Of a stretch of DNA of 52,850 bases, positions 39,901-48,596 are shown piece by piece. A program made the position numbers and the translations under genes. The notes under the pieces are model-generated. The model was given only the letters and a program-made list of their open reading frames with translations. It had not been told where the DNA came from and did not search any database. Numbering within the stretch: position 1 is the first letter of the stretch; each line of letters begins with the position of its first letter. This stretch comes from Coxiellaceae bacterium (GTDB lineage: Bacteria; Pseudomonadota; Gammaproteobacteria; Coxiellales; Coxiellaceae), in the NCBI GenBank assembly GCA_030680235.1, contig JAUXWQ010000050.1, positions 1 to 52,850 on the forward strand. Reading direction: 5' to 3'.

Positions 39901-40809
39901 ATGGCTACTGTGTTACGCATTGCAACTCGAAAAAGCAAATTGGCTTTATGGCAAGCAAATTTCGTCAAAAATGCGATTGAAAAAGAATATCCTGCATGTA
40001 AAGTACAATTAATTAAGATCATGACAGAAGGTGATCGACAACAAACCATTCCATTGACGCATATTGGTGGAAAGTCTGTTTTTGTTAAAGCTTTGCAAAA
40101 AACATTACTCAATAACGAAGCTGATATTGCTGTGCATAGCATGAAAGATATGTCGGTACATCAGGCAAAAGGGTTGGTTATTGCTGCCGTGTTGGAGCGC
40201 GCTGATCCGCGCGATGCATTTTTATCCTGCAAATACAGTACGATTGAAGCATTGCCGCAAGGGGCGATTGTGGGAACAGCAAGTCCACGTCGTACTTGTT
40301 TAGTGAAATCAATGCGTCCAGATATAGAAATAAAATTATTGCGTGGCAATGTAGACACCCGATTAGCAAAATTAGCGCGTGCTGACTATGATGCGATTAT
40401 TTTAGCGGCCGCAGGATTAGATCGTTTAGATTTATTCTCACAAATACGTGTACGATTATCGGATGAAATTTTTACGCCAGCCATTGCGCAAGGTGCCATT
40501 GCGGTGGAATGTCGTGAAGAAGATGATTTTTCTCGAGATATTTTACAGTTTTTAAATGATGAAAAAACGGCTGCTTGTGTGAGTGCAGAGCGCGCGGTTA
40601 ATGAAATAATGGGTGGTGATTGTCATACAGCTATTGGTGCTTATGCGAAAATAATGGATAACCATTTATTTTTAAATGCGATGATTGGTAGTGAAAAGGG
40701 TGAGACTATTTTGCGCGCGAGTGTTGAAGGTAATGCGTGTGATGCAAAAATCATCGGTGAACAAGCCGCAAAAATGTTATTGGACCAGGGTGCAAAACAA
40801 TTTTTGTAA
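39901..40809 (+). CDS. hemC: Porphobilinogen deaminase (hydroxymethylbilane synthase)
   Basis: Assembles four porphobilinogens into hydroxymethylbilane. Signatures: LRIATRKSKLALWQANFV, AVHSMKDM with the catalytic Asp region, GTASPRRTCLVK and the dipyrromethane-cofactor cysteine in GGDCHTAIGAYA. About 302 aa, full length. ATG 39901 gives the conserved start; the TTG at 39868 would overlap the acyltransferase gene. It begins the hemC-hemD-hemX-hemY operon, interrupted by a palindrome. Confidence 0.95.
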   Translation: MATVLRIATRKSKLALWQANFVKNAIEKEYPACKVQLIKIMTEGDRQQTIPLTHIGGKSVFVKALQKTLLNNEADIAVHSMKDMSVHQAKGLVIAAVLERADPRDAFLSCKYSTIEALPQGAIVGTASPRRTCLVKSMRPDIEIKLLRGNVDTRLAKLARADYDAIILAAAGLDRLDLFSQIRVRLSDEIFTPAIAQGAIAVECREEDDFSRDILQFLNDEKTAACVSAERAVNEIMGGDCHTAIGAYAKIMDNHLFLNAMIGSEKGETILRASVEGNACDAKIIGEQAAKMLLDQGAKQFL

Positions 40810-40818
40810 TCAGTTGGA

Positions 40819-40897
40819 TGTGGCTCCTGCAGTGTCAGGGATCAGTGTCAGTATTATGCGTGTACTGATACTGATCCCTGACACTGCAGGAGCCACA
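40819..40897. repeat. 35-bp inverted repeat between hemC and hemD
   Basis: The left arm 40819-40853 (TGTGGCTCCTGCAGTGTCAG...) and right arm 40863-40897 match with one mismatch across 35 bp, around a 9-bp centre. The sequence is unrelated to families H and R. As RNA it would be a very stable hairpin in the middle of the hem operon, possibly attenuating or separating hemC from hemD. Confidence 0.9.
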
Positions 40898-40929
40898 CCC
40901 ACTCATTCAATACATTAAGTATATTGCTT

Positions 40930-41649
40930 ATGAAAGTGCCTTTTATCATTTTAAACACCCGCCCCAAAAACCAATCACATGCATTAACCCTGCAATTACA
41001 ATCAATGGGTGCACAAATAGTTGAGCTTCCCTTAATTGAAATTGAACCTGTCTTTTTTTCAGAGATCGTTTATAAAACAGACATTGCACTTTTTTTAAGT
41101 GCGAATGCAGTTAACTATTTTTGTCATAAAGCAACGGTCGAATGTGCTTGTATCATTGCTATTGGCCCTGCAACAGCCCAAGCACTCAGCAATCATGGTT
41201 ATGAAAACACAATGAGCCCACTGCATTTTTCTAGCGAAGGCCTGCTTGAAATGCCAGCGTTACAAGAGCCCCAACATAAAAAAATTATGATTATTTCCGG
41301 GGAGGATTCAAAGGCGCTGTTGCCAGATACTTTAAAATCACGTGGTGCATGCATTCAAAAAATCTCTTGCTATCGTCGAAAACGGGTTTCTTATAAGGCA
41401 AGCACACTTATTTCGGCATTGCAGTGTGGTTATATCATTGTTACAAGTAGCGAGATTTTCCAGGCTTTGCTAAACTTGTTTGAAGCACATGCTGCATGGT
41501 TAAAAGAAAGAACGCTTTGTGTCATCAGTGATGAAATGAAAAGACAGGTGAAAAGTCTTGGTTTCAGATCGGTTATTCAAGCGAAAAATGCAACAACTGA
41601 AGCAATAATAGAGGCATTAGTAGATGACAACAGAAATAAGCAAGTCTGA
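40930..41649 (+). CDS. hemD: Uroporphyrinogen-III synthase
   Basis: Cyclises hydroxymethylbilane with D-ring inversion. The fold is poorly conserved in sequence, but FIILNTRPKNQSHALTLQLQ, VELPLIEIEP, ALFLSANAVNYF, CIIAIGPATAQAL and MIISGEDSKALLPDTL match the HemD pattern, and the position after hemC settles it. About 239 aa. ATG 40930 is preferred to the TTG two codons upstream; no strong ribosome site is visible after the palindrome. It overlaps hemX by 26 bp. Confidence 0.88.
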   Translation: MKVPFIILNTRPKNQSHALTLQLQSMGAQIVELPLIEIEPVFFSEIVYKTDIALFLSANAVNYFCHKATVECACIIAIGPATAQALSNHGYENTMSPLHFSSEGLLEMPALQEPQHKKIMIISGEDSKALLPDTLKSRGACIQKISCYRRKRVSYKASTLISALQCGYIIVTSSEIFQALLNLFEAHAAWLKERTLCVISDEMKRQVKSLGFRSVIQAKNATTEAIIEALVDDNRNKQV

Positions 41650-42694
41650 ATCTAAAAAAAATAATTGGATTGCCCCCTTCGCGCTCATTGTAGGTATTGT
41701 TGCTTTGGTGCTTAGCGGATTTACGTACTTTATCTCAAGGCAAAATCAAACTGCATCACAATTACAGGCCCTAGAAACATCAGTGATGTCTGTATCGCAA
41801 GACAGTGAAGGGCGCGCACTGGCATTACAAAAGCAAATTGCACAGCTCAAAACAAATCTTCCATTGTCATCCCAAAAAATATTGGCAGAAGTGAGCTTTT
41901 TAACAATGGTTGCCAACACGCAATTAACTGTTAATTATGATATTAATGCTACGCTACGTACATTAAAAGTTGCGCAAGCATTAATTGCTTCTTCAAATGA
42001 TGCGCATTTTATTGGCGTGTCAACGGCCATTCAGTCAGACAGTGAAGCACTACAAAAAGCACCTGCATTCAATCAATCGCAACTTTTTTCTGATATTTCT
42101 GCAGTGATTCAAAAAATACAAGCATTATCGACTTTACCACAAACGCCAACAGTAATAGTTAATACTACGGTGCGGGTAGAAGATGCGACTAAACCTTGGT
42201 ATCAAAAACTATTGGGGGTGCTTTCACAATTAAAAGATTTGGTGATTATTCGTCATGTGAATGAAAATAATCCGCCATTAGTAGCGCCCAATATGGAACT
42301 CAACTTAAAGCAAAACATCATAACGCAATTAACTATGGCGCAATGGGCACTGTTGCATCATAACAGCACTATTTATCAGTCAGCATTACAGAATGTGAAT
42401 GAATGGACGACACGTTATTTTGCATTAACAACAGAAAGAGACGGTGTTTCGGCAACCTTAGCACAATTAATGTCGGTGAATATCAAACCTGTATTGCCTG
42501 CATTAACGAATACGCTGGCTGCATTGTCGCAAGTAAACTTATTGCCTTCGGATAGCGTTAAGGTACCTGATGTTGCACCTTCAGCAGTAGCACCTGCTAT
42601 TGTAAATAGTGTTCCGGCAAAATCTACTGAGAAAACACCAGCTACTTTGCCTGAAAAACCGAGCAATAGTAATCCAACAAGCGTGGAGACCTAA
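41624..42694 (+). CDS. hemX: HemX-like inner-membrane protein
   Basis: A member of the HemX family (named after uroporphyrin-III C-methyltransferase but without that domain). It has a cytoplasmic N-terminus, one membrane helix (about residues 16-37, IAPFALIVGIVALVLSGFTYF), and a mostly helical periplasmic region with a coiled-coil start (QLQALETSVMSVSQ). WYQKLLGVLSQLKDLVIIRH and QWALLHHNSTIYQSAL are typical conserved blocks. A Pro/Ser/Thr-rich tail ends the protein. 356 aa. It sits between hemD and hemY, as in Enterobacteria. Exact function is unsettled in the family. Confidence 0.88.
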   Translation: MTTEISKSESKKNNWIAPFALIVGIVALVLSGFTYFISRQNQTASQLQALETSVMSVSQDSEGRALALQKQIAQLKTNLPLSSQKILAEVSFLTMVANTQLTVNYDINATLRTLKVAQALIASSNDAHFIGVSTAIQSDSEALQKAPAFNQSQLFSDISAVIQKIQALSTLPQTPTVIVNTTVRVEDATKPWYQKLLGVLSQLKDLVIIRHVNENNPPLVAPNMELNLKQNIITQLTMAQWALLHHNSTIYQSALQNVNEWTTRYFALTTERDGVSATLAQLMSVNIKPVLPALTNTLAALSQVNLLPSDSVKVPDVAPSAVAPAIVNSVPAKSTEKTPATLPEKPSNSNPTSVET

Positions 42695-42697
42695 TAC

Positions 42698-43393
42698 GTG
42701 CGTACTTTATTTTCGTTATTTTTTTTACTGTTGATTGCGGTAGGTCTTGGCTTTTTAGTTCAAAAAGACCCTGGTTATGTCGTTATTGGTTATAATCATT
42801 GGACAGCCGCGACCAGTCTTTGGGTAGCAGTTTCTATTATTGCGCTTACGTTTTTTATCTTGTATCTGGTGGTTACAGTTTTAAAAAATATTTTCTCCAT
42901 TCCGGAATATTTTTCACATCGTCGGTTTATTTTAAACTTACAGCGTTATCAGAAATATATTTCGCAAGGTATTGCAGATTTATCAGTTGGCAATGATCGA
43001 GCTGCTGAAAAATTATTTATAAAGTTGGTGCGAAAAAACAAACATTACACGACGTATTTGTTAGCAGCACAAGCGGCTCAAGCACAGCAAGCCTATGATC
43101 GTCGTGATCAGTATTTAAAGCATGCATTTCAACTTGCAGGGAATAATACGTTTGCAGTGTCATTGGTTCAGGGAGTGTATTATTTACAAGCAGAACAATA
43201 TGATGAGTCGTTGGTGATATTAAAACAACTCTATAAACAGGAACCTAAAAATAGCTTGTTATTAAAAGCATTAAAAGCACTGTATTTTAAAAATCGTGAT
43301 TGGCAGTCTCTGCAATTAATTCTACCGCAACTCAAAAAACAAAAGCTGATTTCGAAAGAGGAATTGGGACAAATCGTAACGCATATTGATTGA
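42698..43393 (+). CDS. hemY: HemY-like TPR membrane protein, C-terminally short
   Basis: A member of the gammaproteobacterial HemY family: two membrane helices (about residues 3-20 and 41-64), then tetratricopeptide-type helices with AAEKLFIKLVRKNK, YLLAAQAAQAQQAYDRRDQYL and KALKALYFKNRDWQSL. HemY is usually near 390-400 aa; this one stops at 231 with HID after the QSLQLILPQLKKQKLIS helix. No continuation in other frames is seen before the family R palindrome at 43436. GTG 42698 is the start, with GGAG upstream. Confidence 0.85.
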   Translation: MRTLFSLFFLLLIAVGLGFLVQKDPGYVVIGYNHWTAATSLWVAVSIIALTFFILYLVVTVLKNIFSIPEYFSHRRFILNLQRYQKYISQGIADLSVGNDRAAEKLFIKLVRKNKHYTTYLLAAQAAQAQQAYDRRDQYLKHAFQLAGNNTFAVSLVQGVYYLQAEQYDESLVILKQLYKQEPKNSLLLKALKALYFKNRDWQSLQLILPQLKKQKLISKEELGQIVTHID

Positions 43394-43435
43394 GCACGAT
43401 CTCAATTCAAAGCAATACAAACATGCGTTCACATG

Positions 43436-43545
43436 TCTTGATGCGAGCATGAGCGTAGCGAGTGTATATCTCGATGCATATCAAATTCTGCAAAAATACA
43501 CTCGCTACGCTCATGCTCGCATCAAGAACTCATACTCGCATCAAG
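43436..43545. repeat. Family R palindrome downstream of hemY
   Basis: The left arm 43436-43467 and right arm 43496-43527 are perfect 32-bp complements (TCTTGATGCGAGCATGAGCG...). The loop holds ATCTCGATGCATATCAAAT. A third partial arm (ACTCGCATCAAGAA) follows at 43533-43545. It separates the hem operon from convergent rho. Confidence 0.88.
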
Positions 43546-43603
43546 AAATGTGAGCGGTGTTATTAAAGATGCGAGACAATCCCACATCTTTAATAAGCGC
43601 TTA

Positions 43604-44860
43604 CTAACCCTTCATGCTATCGAAAAACTCACCATTAGTTTTAGTGAGTTTCAAGCGATCGATCAAGAATTCGCCTGCTGCCAATTCATCCATCGGATGG
43701 AGAATTTTGCGCAGAATCCACATTTTCTTCAGCTCATCAGGTTTTGTAATCAACTCTTCACGACGTGTACCAGAGCGATTAATGTTGATCGCAGGAAACA
43801 CGCGTTTTTCTGCAATACGGCGATCCAAGTGGATTTCCATATTACCTGTACCTTTAAATTCTTCGTAAATAACCTCGTCCATCTTCGAGCCAGTATCGAC
43901 TAACGCGGTTGCAATGATTGTTAAGCTACCACCTTCTTCAATATTTCGCGCAGCACCAAAGAATCTTTTTGGACGTTGTAGGGCATTGGCATCGACACCA
44001 CCGGTTAATACTTTTCCAGACGCTGGAATAACGGTGTTATAAGCACGACCCAAGCGCGTGATCGAGTCTAACAAGATGACCACATCTTTTTTATGCTCAA
44101 CCAAGCGTTTTGCTTTTTCAATCACCATTTCTGCTACTTGCACGTGGCGTGAAGCAGGTTCATCGAAGGTGCTTGCGACCACTTCGCCTTTTACGGAACG
44201 TGACATTTCTGTGACTTCCTCAGGACGTTCGTCGATTAGCAAGACGATTAGCACGCATTCAGGGTGATTGTGGGTAATAGAGTGCGCAATATTTTGCAGC
44301 ATCATCGTTTTACCTGCTTTCGGCGGAGAAACGATCAATCCACGTTGGCCTTTGCCGATTGGCGCTGCCAAGTCAATAATACGGGCCGTGATGTCTTCAG
44401 TGGAACCGTTACCAATTTCTAATGAAATACGTTCATCCGGATGCAAGGGTGTTAAGTTTTCAAATAGAATTTTTTTGCGTAGGTTTTCAGGGGGTTCGCC
44501 GTTTGTTGACTCAATTTCAACCAATGCGAAATAACGCTCGCCTTGTTTTGGGGGACGAATTTTTCCGATGATGGTGTCGCCTGTGCGAAAGCCAAATTTA
44601 CGAATTTGATTCGGAGAGACGTAAATGTCATCGGGTCCTGCGAGGTAAGAGCTCATTGAAGAGCGCAGGAATCCAAAACCATCTTGCAGGGTTTCGAGAG
44701 TGCCTTCGCCATAAATGTCTTCGCCATTTTTGGCGTGAGTCTTTAAGATAGCGAAGATCATGTCTTGCTTGCGCATGCTATTGACGTTTTCGATGCCGAG
44801 ACTTTCAGCAAGCGCGCTGAGTGCAGCGGGAGTTTTGCCACGTAATTCTGTGAGATTCAT
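43604..44860 (-). CDS. rho: Transcription termination factor Rho
   Basis: A hexameric RNA-dependent ATPase that ends transcription. N-terminal helical domain ([20 protein letters not shown]), cold-shock-like RNA-binding domain ([35 protein letters not shown]), Walker A in [10 protein letters not shown], Walker [11 protein letters not shown], the Q-loop [25 protein letters not shown] and SGTRREELI are intact. 418 aa is normal. It lies downstream of trxA, as in E. coli, but with a 315-bp gap holding a family R palindrome and no other gene. Confidence 0.97.
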   Translation of the reverse strand: MNLTELRGKTPAALSALAESLGIENVNSMRKQDMIFAILKTHAKNGEDIYGEGTLETLQDGFGFLRSSMSSYLAGPDDIYVSPNQIRKFGFRTGDTIIGKIRPPKQGERYFALVEIESTNGEPPENLRKKILFENLTPLHPDERISLEIGNGSTEDITARIIDLAAPIGKGQRGLIVSPPKAGKTMMLQNIAHSITHNHPECVLIVLLIDERPEEVTEMSRSVKGEVVASTFDEPASRHVQVAEMVIEKAKRLVEHKKDVVILLDSITRLGRAYNTVIPASGKVLTGGVDANALQRPKRFFGAARNIEEGGSLTIIATALVDTGSKMDEVIYEEFKGTGNMEIHLDRRIAEKRVFPAININRSGTRREELITKPDELKKMWILRKILHPMDELAAGEFLIDRLKLTKTNGEFFDSMKG

Positions 44861-45026
44861 ACAGATGGATTGCCTTTGAGGTTGTTTTTGTAGTGTCTTA
44901 ATCTAATTGGATTTGTTTCAGAGTGTTTCGAGAGCGCCTTTTTGCAGGAGCTATAAACAGAATTCTAGAGCGTTCAGTTTGAAATTGCAAGGGTAAGTGA
45001 CTATCTCAGTTGCCTCATAATCCCCA

Positions 45027-45149
45027 ATAAACCACTTTCTCGGTGCGAGCATGAGCGTAAGCGAGTGTATTTTCAGGAAATCTCGATACACGCGTAATTC
45101 TACAAAAACACTCGCTTACGCTCATGCTCGCACCGAGAAAGTGGTTTAT
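45027..45149. repeat. Family R palindrome with 42-bp perfect arms between trxA and rho
   Basis: The left arm 45027-45068 and right arm 45108-45149 are perfect complements over 42 bp. The outer ATAAACCACTTTCTCG is unique to this copy; the inner part is GTGCGAGCATGAGCGTAAGC. The loop has ATCTCGATACACG. It fills most of the 315-bp gap (44861-45175) upstream of rho, in which no gene is seen. Confidence 0.9.
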
Positions 45150-45175
45150 GATTGCGCAGGCACTACCGAGTGACC

Positions 45176-45502
45176 CTATACATTTTCTTCCAAAAATTCA
45201 ATCAGTTGTGGTTTTGACAACGCACCTACTTTGTTCGCTATCATTTCACCGCCTTTGAACAGCATGAGGCTTGGAATACCGCGCACACCATATTTGCCAG
45301 GCGTTTCTTGATTCTCATCCACATTGACTTTAACGATCGTTACACGGCCTTCAAACTGCTTTGCAGTCTCTTCTAGTGTAGGGGCTAACATGCGACAAGG
45401 TCCACACCAAGGCGCCCAAAAATCAACCAGAACTGGTTTTGCAGCATCCAACACGTCCGTTTGGAATTTTTCATCAGAGGTTTCTAAAATGTGTTCGCTC
45501 AT
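45176..45502 (-). CDS. trxA: Thioredoxin
   Basis: A cytoplasmic disulfide reductase. The active site is WAPWCGPCRM with the WCGPC pair, and the cis-proline is in VRGIPSLMLF. 108 aa, standard size. The second of two adjacent ATGs (45502) is favoured because the GGAG site lies 6-7 nt upstream and the E. coli protein also begins MS. It is upstream of rho, a conserved neighbourhood. Confidence 0.96.
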   Translation of the reverse strand: MSEHILETSDEKFQTDVLDAAKPVLVDFWAPWCGPCRMLAPTLEETAKQFEGRVTIVKVNVDENQETPGKYGVRGIPSLMLFKGGEMIANKVGALSKPQLIEFLEENV

Positions 45503-45549
45503 CATAATCTCCTGTAATATTTCATAAATGCTAACAGGAAAATGATGCT

Positions 45550-46167
45550 ATGGCCAAATTACATTTTTATTATTCCGCAATGAATGCGGGTAAAAGTACA
45601 ACACTTTTGCAGTCGAGTTATAATTACAATGAGCGTGGCATGGATACGCTGTTGTTTACCCCGATAATTGATGATCGTTTTGGTCATGGAAAAATCACAT
45701 CGCGAATTGGATTGCAAAGTCATGCCACGGCCTTTGATAAAGCGTTTGATTTATTTATCTCTGTAAAAACGACATTGCAAACAAATCCCAATATCCATTG
45801 TGTATTAATTGATGAAGCGCAATTTTTGACAAAAAAACAAGTTGAACAATTGGCGAAGATTTGTGATTTTCTTAATTTGCCGGTGTTGGCTTATGGCATA
45901 CGTTCTGATTTTCGGGGCGATCCTTTCGAAGGCAGCGCCTACTTATTAGCATGGGCAGATAATATTATTGAGCTTAAAACAATTTGTCATTGTGGCAAAA
46001 AAGCAACGATGAATATGCGGATAAATGATGCAGGTGAAGCCATTACAGAGGGTGAACAAGTTGATATTGGGGGTAATGAAAAATACATAGCAACTTGTCG
46101 CAAACATTTTCAATTAAAGGAAGTCAAATCAATCGATAAAAATGTGTATGCCACAGCGTGCATATAA
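45550..46167 (+). CDS. tdk: Thymidine kinase
   Basis: Phosphorylates thymidine with ATP, salvaging nucleosides. The P-loop is in [15 protein letters not shown], followed by [12 protein letters not shown] (Walker B) and the lasso region. Zinc ligands are the pair [10 protein letters not shown] and the later CRKH. 205 aa is the family size. Presence agrees with access to host nucleosides. The ATG follows an AGGAAA site. Confidence 0.96.
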   Translation: MAKLHFYYSAMNAGKSTTLLQSSYNYNERGMDTLLFTPIIDDRFGHGKITSRIGLQSHATAFDKAFDLFISVKTTLQTNPNIHCVLIDEAQFLTKKQVEQLAKICDFLNLPVLAYGIRSDFRGDPFEGSAYLLAWADNIIELKTICHCGKKATMNMRINDAGEAITEGEQVDIGGNEKYIATCRKHFQLKEVKSIDKNVYATACI

Positions 46168-46187
46168 CTCGATGAAGCGCAAACAAA

Positions 46188-47033
46188 ATGACAATACAAA
46201 GCAATACTGCTTTTATTAATAATATTAAATTGCACTACCTTTTTGCTGGCTCTGGAAAGTTGTTATTATTGCTTCACGGATTCCCAGAATTTTCATTGGC
46301 ATGGCACAAGCAGATCGATTTCTTTTCAACACATTATTTTGTCGTTGCGCCGGATTTGCGTGGATTTAATCTGTCTGAAAAACCGAAAAATATACATGAT
46401 TTTCAAATGAAAAATTTCATTGATGATATCGATGCATTGATAAAATATTTTAAATATGAAAAATGCATTATTGTTGGCCATGATATTGGAGGGAGTATTG
46501 CGCAATGTTTTTCAGCACAATACCCCAATCGTGTTGAAAAATTAGTATTGATCAATTCTGCTCATCCCCAAGTTTTATTTGAAGCGTTACAAAATAATAG
46601 TGAACAACAGAAGCGTTCTGCCTATGTCAATATTTTACGTGATCCTCGAGCAGAAAAAATGATTGCCTCGCATCACTTCGCCTATTTTTGGCAGCAGTTA
46701 TTGTTTGAAATCACAGAGAAAAAATTATTTTCAACACAGATAATCAATGCTTATGAAACCGCATGGAGAGTTCCTGGAGCAATGACCGGTATGTTGAATT
46801 ATTATCGTGCCTGGCCATGGGGAATTAATTTCTCAGATAAAAAATTGTTAAGTGCTTCCACTGAAACGTTAATTATTTGGGGTGAAAAAGACCGTTCACT
46901 GTGTGATGATATCTTAAATAACCTATCTGTCTATATTCCGAATCATTGTATTAAAAAAATTCCAGATGGGTCGCACTGGCTCGTGCATGAAGTTCCAGCG
47001 CTAGTTGCGCAATGCATTCGTTCATTTATTTAA
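46188..47033 (+). CDS. Alpha/beta hydrolase, epoxide-hydrolase-like
   Basis: Alpha/beta-fold hydrolase. The oxyanion-hole motif HGFP is in LLLLHGFPEFSLAWHKQI, and the nucleophile elbow is GHDIGG, in which an Asp in place of Ser indicates the epoxide hydrolase / haloalkane dehalogenase branch. The acid lies in LIIWGEKDRSL and the His in GSHWLVHEVP. 281 aa, no signal peptide. The substrate cannot be predicted. 20 bp after tdk, so probably in its transcript. Confidence 0.88.
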   Translation: MTIQSNTAFINNIKLHYLFAGSGKLLLLLHGFPEFSLAWHKQIDFFSTHYFVVAPDLRGFNLSEKPKNIHDFQMKNFIDDIDALIKYFKYEKCIIVGHDIGGSIAQCFSAQYPNRVEKLVLINSAHPQVLFEALQNNSEQQKRSAYVNILRDPRAEKMIASHHFAYFWQQLLFEITEKKLFSTQIINAYETAWRVPGAMTGMLNYYRAWPWGINFSDKKLLSASTETLIIWGEKDRSLCDDILNNLSVYIPNHCIKKIPDGSHWLVHEVPALVAQCIRSFI

Positions 47034-47059
47034 TATTTGGTTAATATTGCGTCACTAAG

Positions 47060-48376
47060 ATGATTGCATTAATAACAAAGTATGGTTCGGATAGTATGCC
47101 AGATAAGTTTTCAGATAAAATTGACTTAGTTAAACCATTGATTGAGAAATTTGATAGGGCAGCTTATAGCGTTAGCCATAATTTGTATCGGCATCTCTCT
47201 CATGAAGACATGAGTTCTATTTTTCAAACAGAACTCGATCACATTAAAGCCGCAATCTCTCAATCGGTGTTTAAGTATTTATTTGAGATCAATGATATTG
47301 ATCTATTAGGATTTTATCGCAAACAGTTTTTGACCTTGTCACCAGAAACGGTTGCAATGCATCAAAGTCAAATAACTGAACATTTATTGGCTCAAGGGCT
47401 GATAGATTATATACGAAGCGCATTTTTTATTTTTTTACGAAAATCTTTGGTTCAAAATGCTTTAGCAGAAATTGTAGAAAAAGCAGAAGTAGTCAATAGT
47501 GTACTGCAGGAATACCTTGCATCAGATAAAGAGAGTTTTGATGCGGCATCTGCTGCTATTGATGCGTATTGTGAATTAGTGGCAGACAAAATTAAAGAAA
47601 ATGAAAAACGAATGATGTTGCCAAAAATAAAAACTCCTGATGATATTTTTTATTTGAAAAAGCTGAATTTGTTTTTTGATACGCCTCAAGGGAGCGTATT
47701 ACGTTTTAATCTCTTGTGCTTTTTTTATCAGGAATTTGATCGCCAGTTGCAAGGTGATCCAGGTTTTGGTGTGGCACAAGCGTTATTGCATCAATATCAT
47801 GTTTTGCTTGCGAACCTATCTATTCAACAAAGAAATTTCCGAGCTTTTTTGGAAAGTAAGTATTTGAGTCGGGCTACCATTGAGATTGAATATGAGGAAT
47901 ATTTTTCTCATGTGTACGTTATGCAGGAAGAGGCATATACAGAGATTAGTACATTTTGTTGCTTTCCGTCTGATGACCATGATGCCAAAACTGCCTTAGA
48001 TAGATGGAAAACTTTTCTAGAAAAAGACATACCAGCTTTGTATAAGGAGTTGTCAGATGAAAATGAAATGTTGGAAGATCGTGAGACGGATACGCCTCAG
48101 GTGACTTCAATGAATCCATCGGATGTGCGTTCAGGCACTGTGGAATTTTCAGAACCTGTGTTGACTAATAAAGCTGAAGAAGTCGGGGAACTGCCTGAAT
48201 TTGATCCGCGCGTTGAACATTTTGATGTGGATGATGGTGAAGATGAAGATGATGATGATGAATATATTGTGCTTTATAGAGGGAATTGCAGTACTTTTTT
48301 CTCCATGGAAAAGCAAGACGCGTTGTGCGAAGCACAGCGCACCAGCGATTCCCCGCGAATGTCTGAAAACCGCTAA
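47060..48376 (+). CDS. Orphan protein with acidic C-terminal tract, candidate effector (438 aa)
   Basis: No family recognised. It is largely alpha-helical, lacks a signal peptide and membrane helices, and ends in a strongly acidic stretch (VDDGEDEDDDDEYIVLY near residues 393-409) followed by a short Ser/Arg/Glu-rich tail (RTSDSPRMSENR). Such C-termini resemble Dot/Icm export signals, but export is unproven. The stop codon and last bases (GAAAACCGCTAATTTTC) are shared with the end of the 349-aa gene at 51564, and both lead straight into family H hairpins. An alternative start is the ATG at 47096 (MPDKFSDK); neither start has a strong ribosome site. Confidence 0.65.
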   Translation: MIALITKYGSDSMPDKFSDKIDLVKPLIEKFDRAAYSVSHNLYRHLSHEDMSSIFQTELDHIKAAISQSVFKYLFEINDIDLLGFYRKQFLTLSPETVAMHQSQITEHLLAQGLIDYIRSAFFIFLRKSLVQNALAEIVEKAEVVNSVLQEYLASDKESFDAASAAIDAYCELVADKIKENEKRMMLPKIKTPDDIFYLKKLNLFFDTPQGSVLRFNLLCFFYQEFDRQLQGDPGFGVAQALLHQYHVLLANLSIQQRNFRAFLESKYLSRATIEIEYEEYFSHVYVMQEEAYTEISTFCCFPSDDHDAKTALDRWKTFLEKDIPALYKELSDENEMLEDRETDTPQVTSMNPSDVRSGTVEFSEPVLTNKAEEVGELPEFDPRVEHFDVDDGEDEDDDDEYIVLYRGNCSTFFSMEKQDALCEAQRTSDSPRMSENR

Positions 48377-48513
48377 TTTTCAGATTTTAGGCGAGGTTGA
48401 ACGATAATTTGTTGAGAAAAGCGCATGGTCACTAAGTACCTGAGCATTTTCGAGACAAATTATCGTTCAAGATCGCCAAAAGATGAAAATTTTTTGTTCA
48501 CGGGGAGTTGCTG
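48376..48513 (+). repeat. Family H hairpin repeat, copy D
   Basis: The first base is the last of the preceding stop codon. Inner stem GTTGAACGATAATTTGTT pairs with ACAAATTATCGTTCAA; the outer stem ATTTTCAG pairs with GATGAAAAT. The core is GAGAAAAGCGCA and TGAGCATTTTCG, and the tip hairpin is GGT-C-ACT/AGT-ACC. It ends in GAGTTGCTG. Nearly identical to copy A except at the tip. Confidence 0.85.
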
Positions 48514-48596
48514 TATTATGACAAACCGTTTGCCTCGTGGGTTCTTGCTGTGTAGAATCCGGCGTGGATTTAGACTACCGTGGGAGACTCAAGCGC

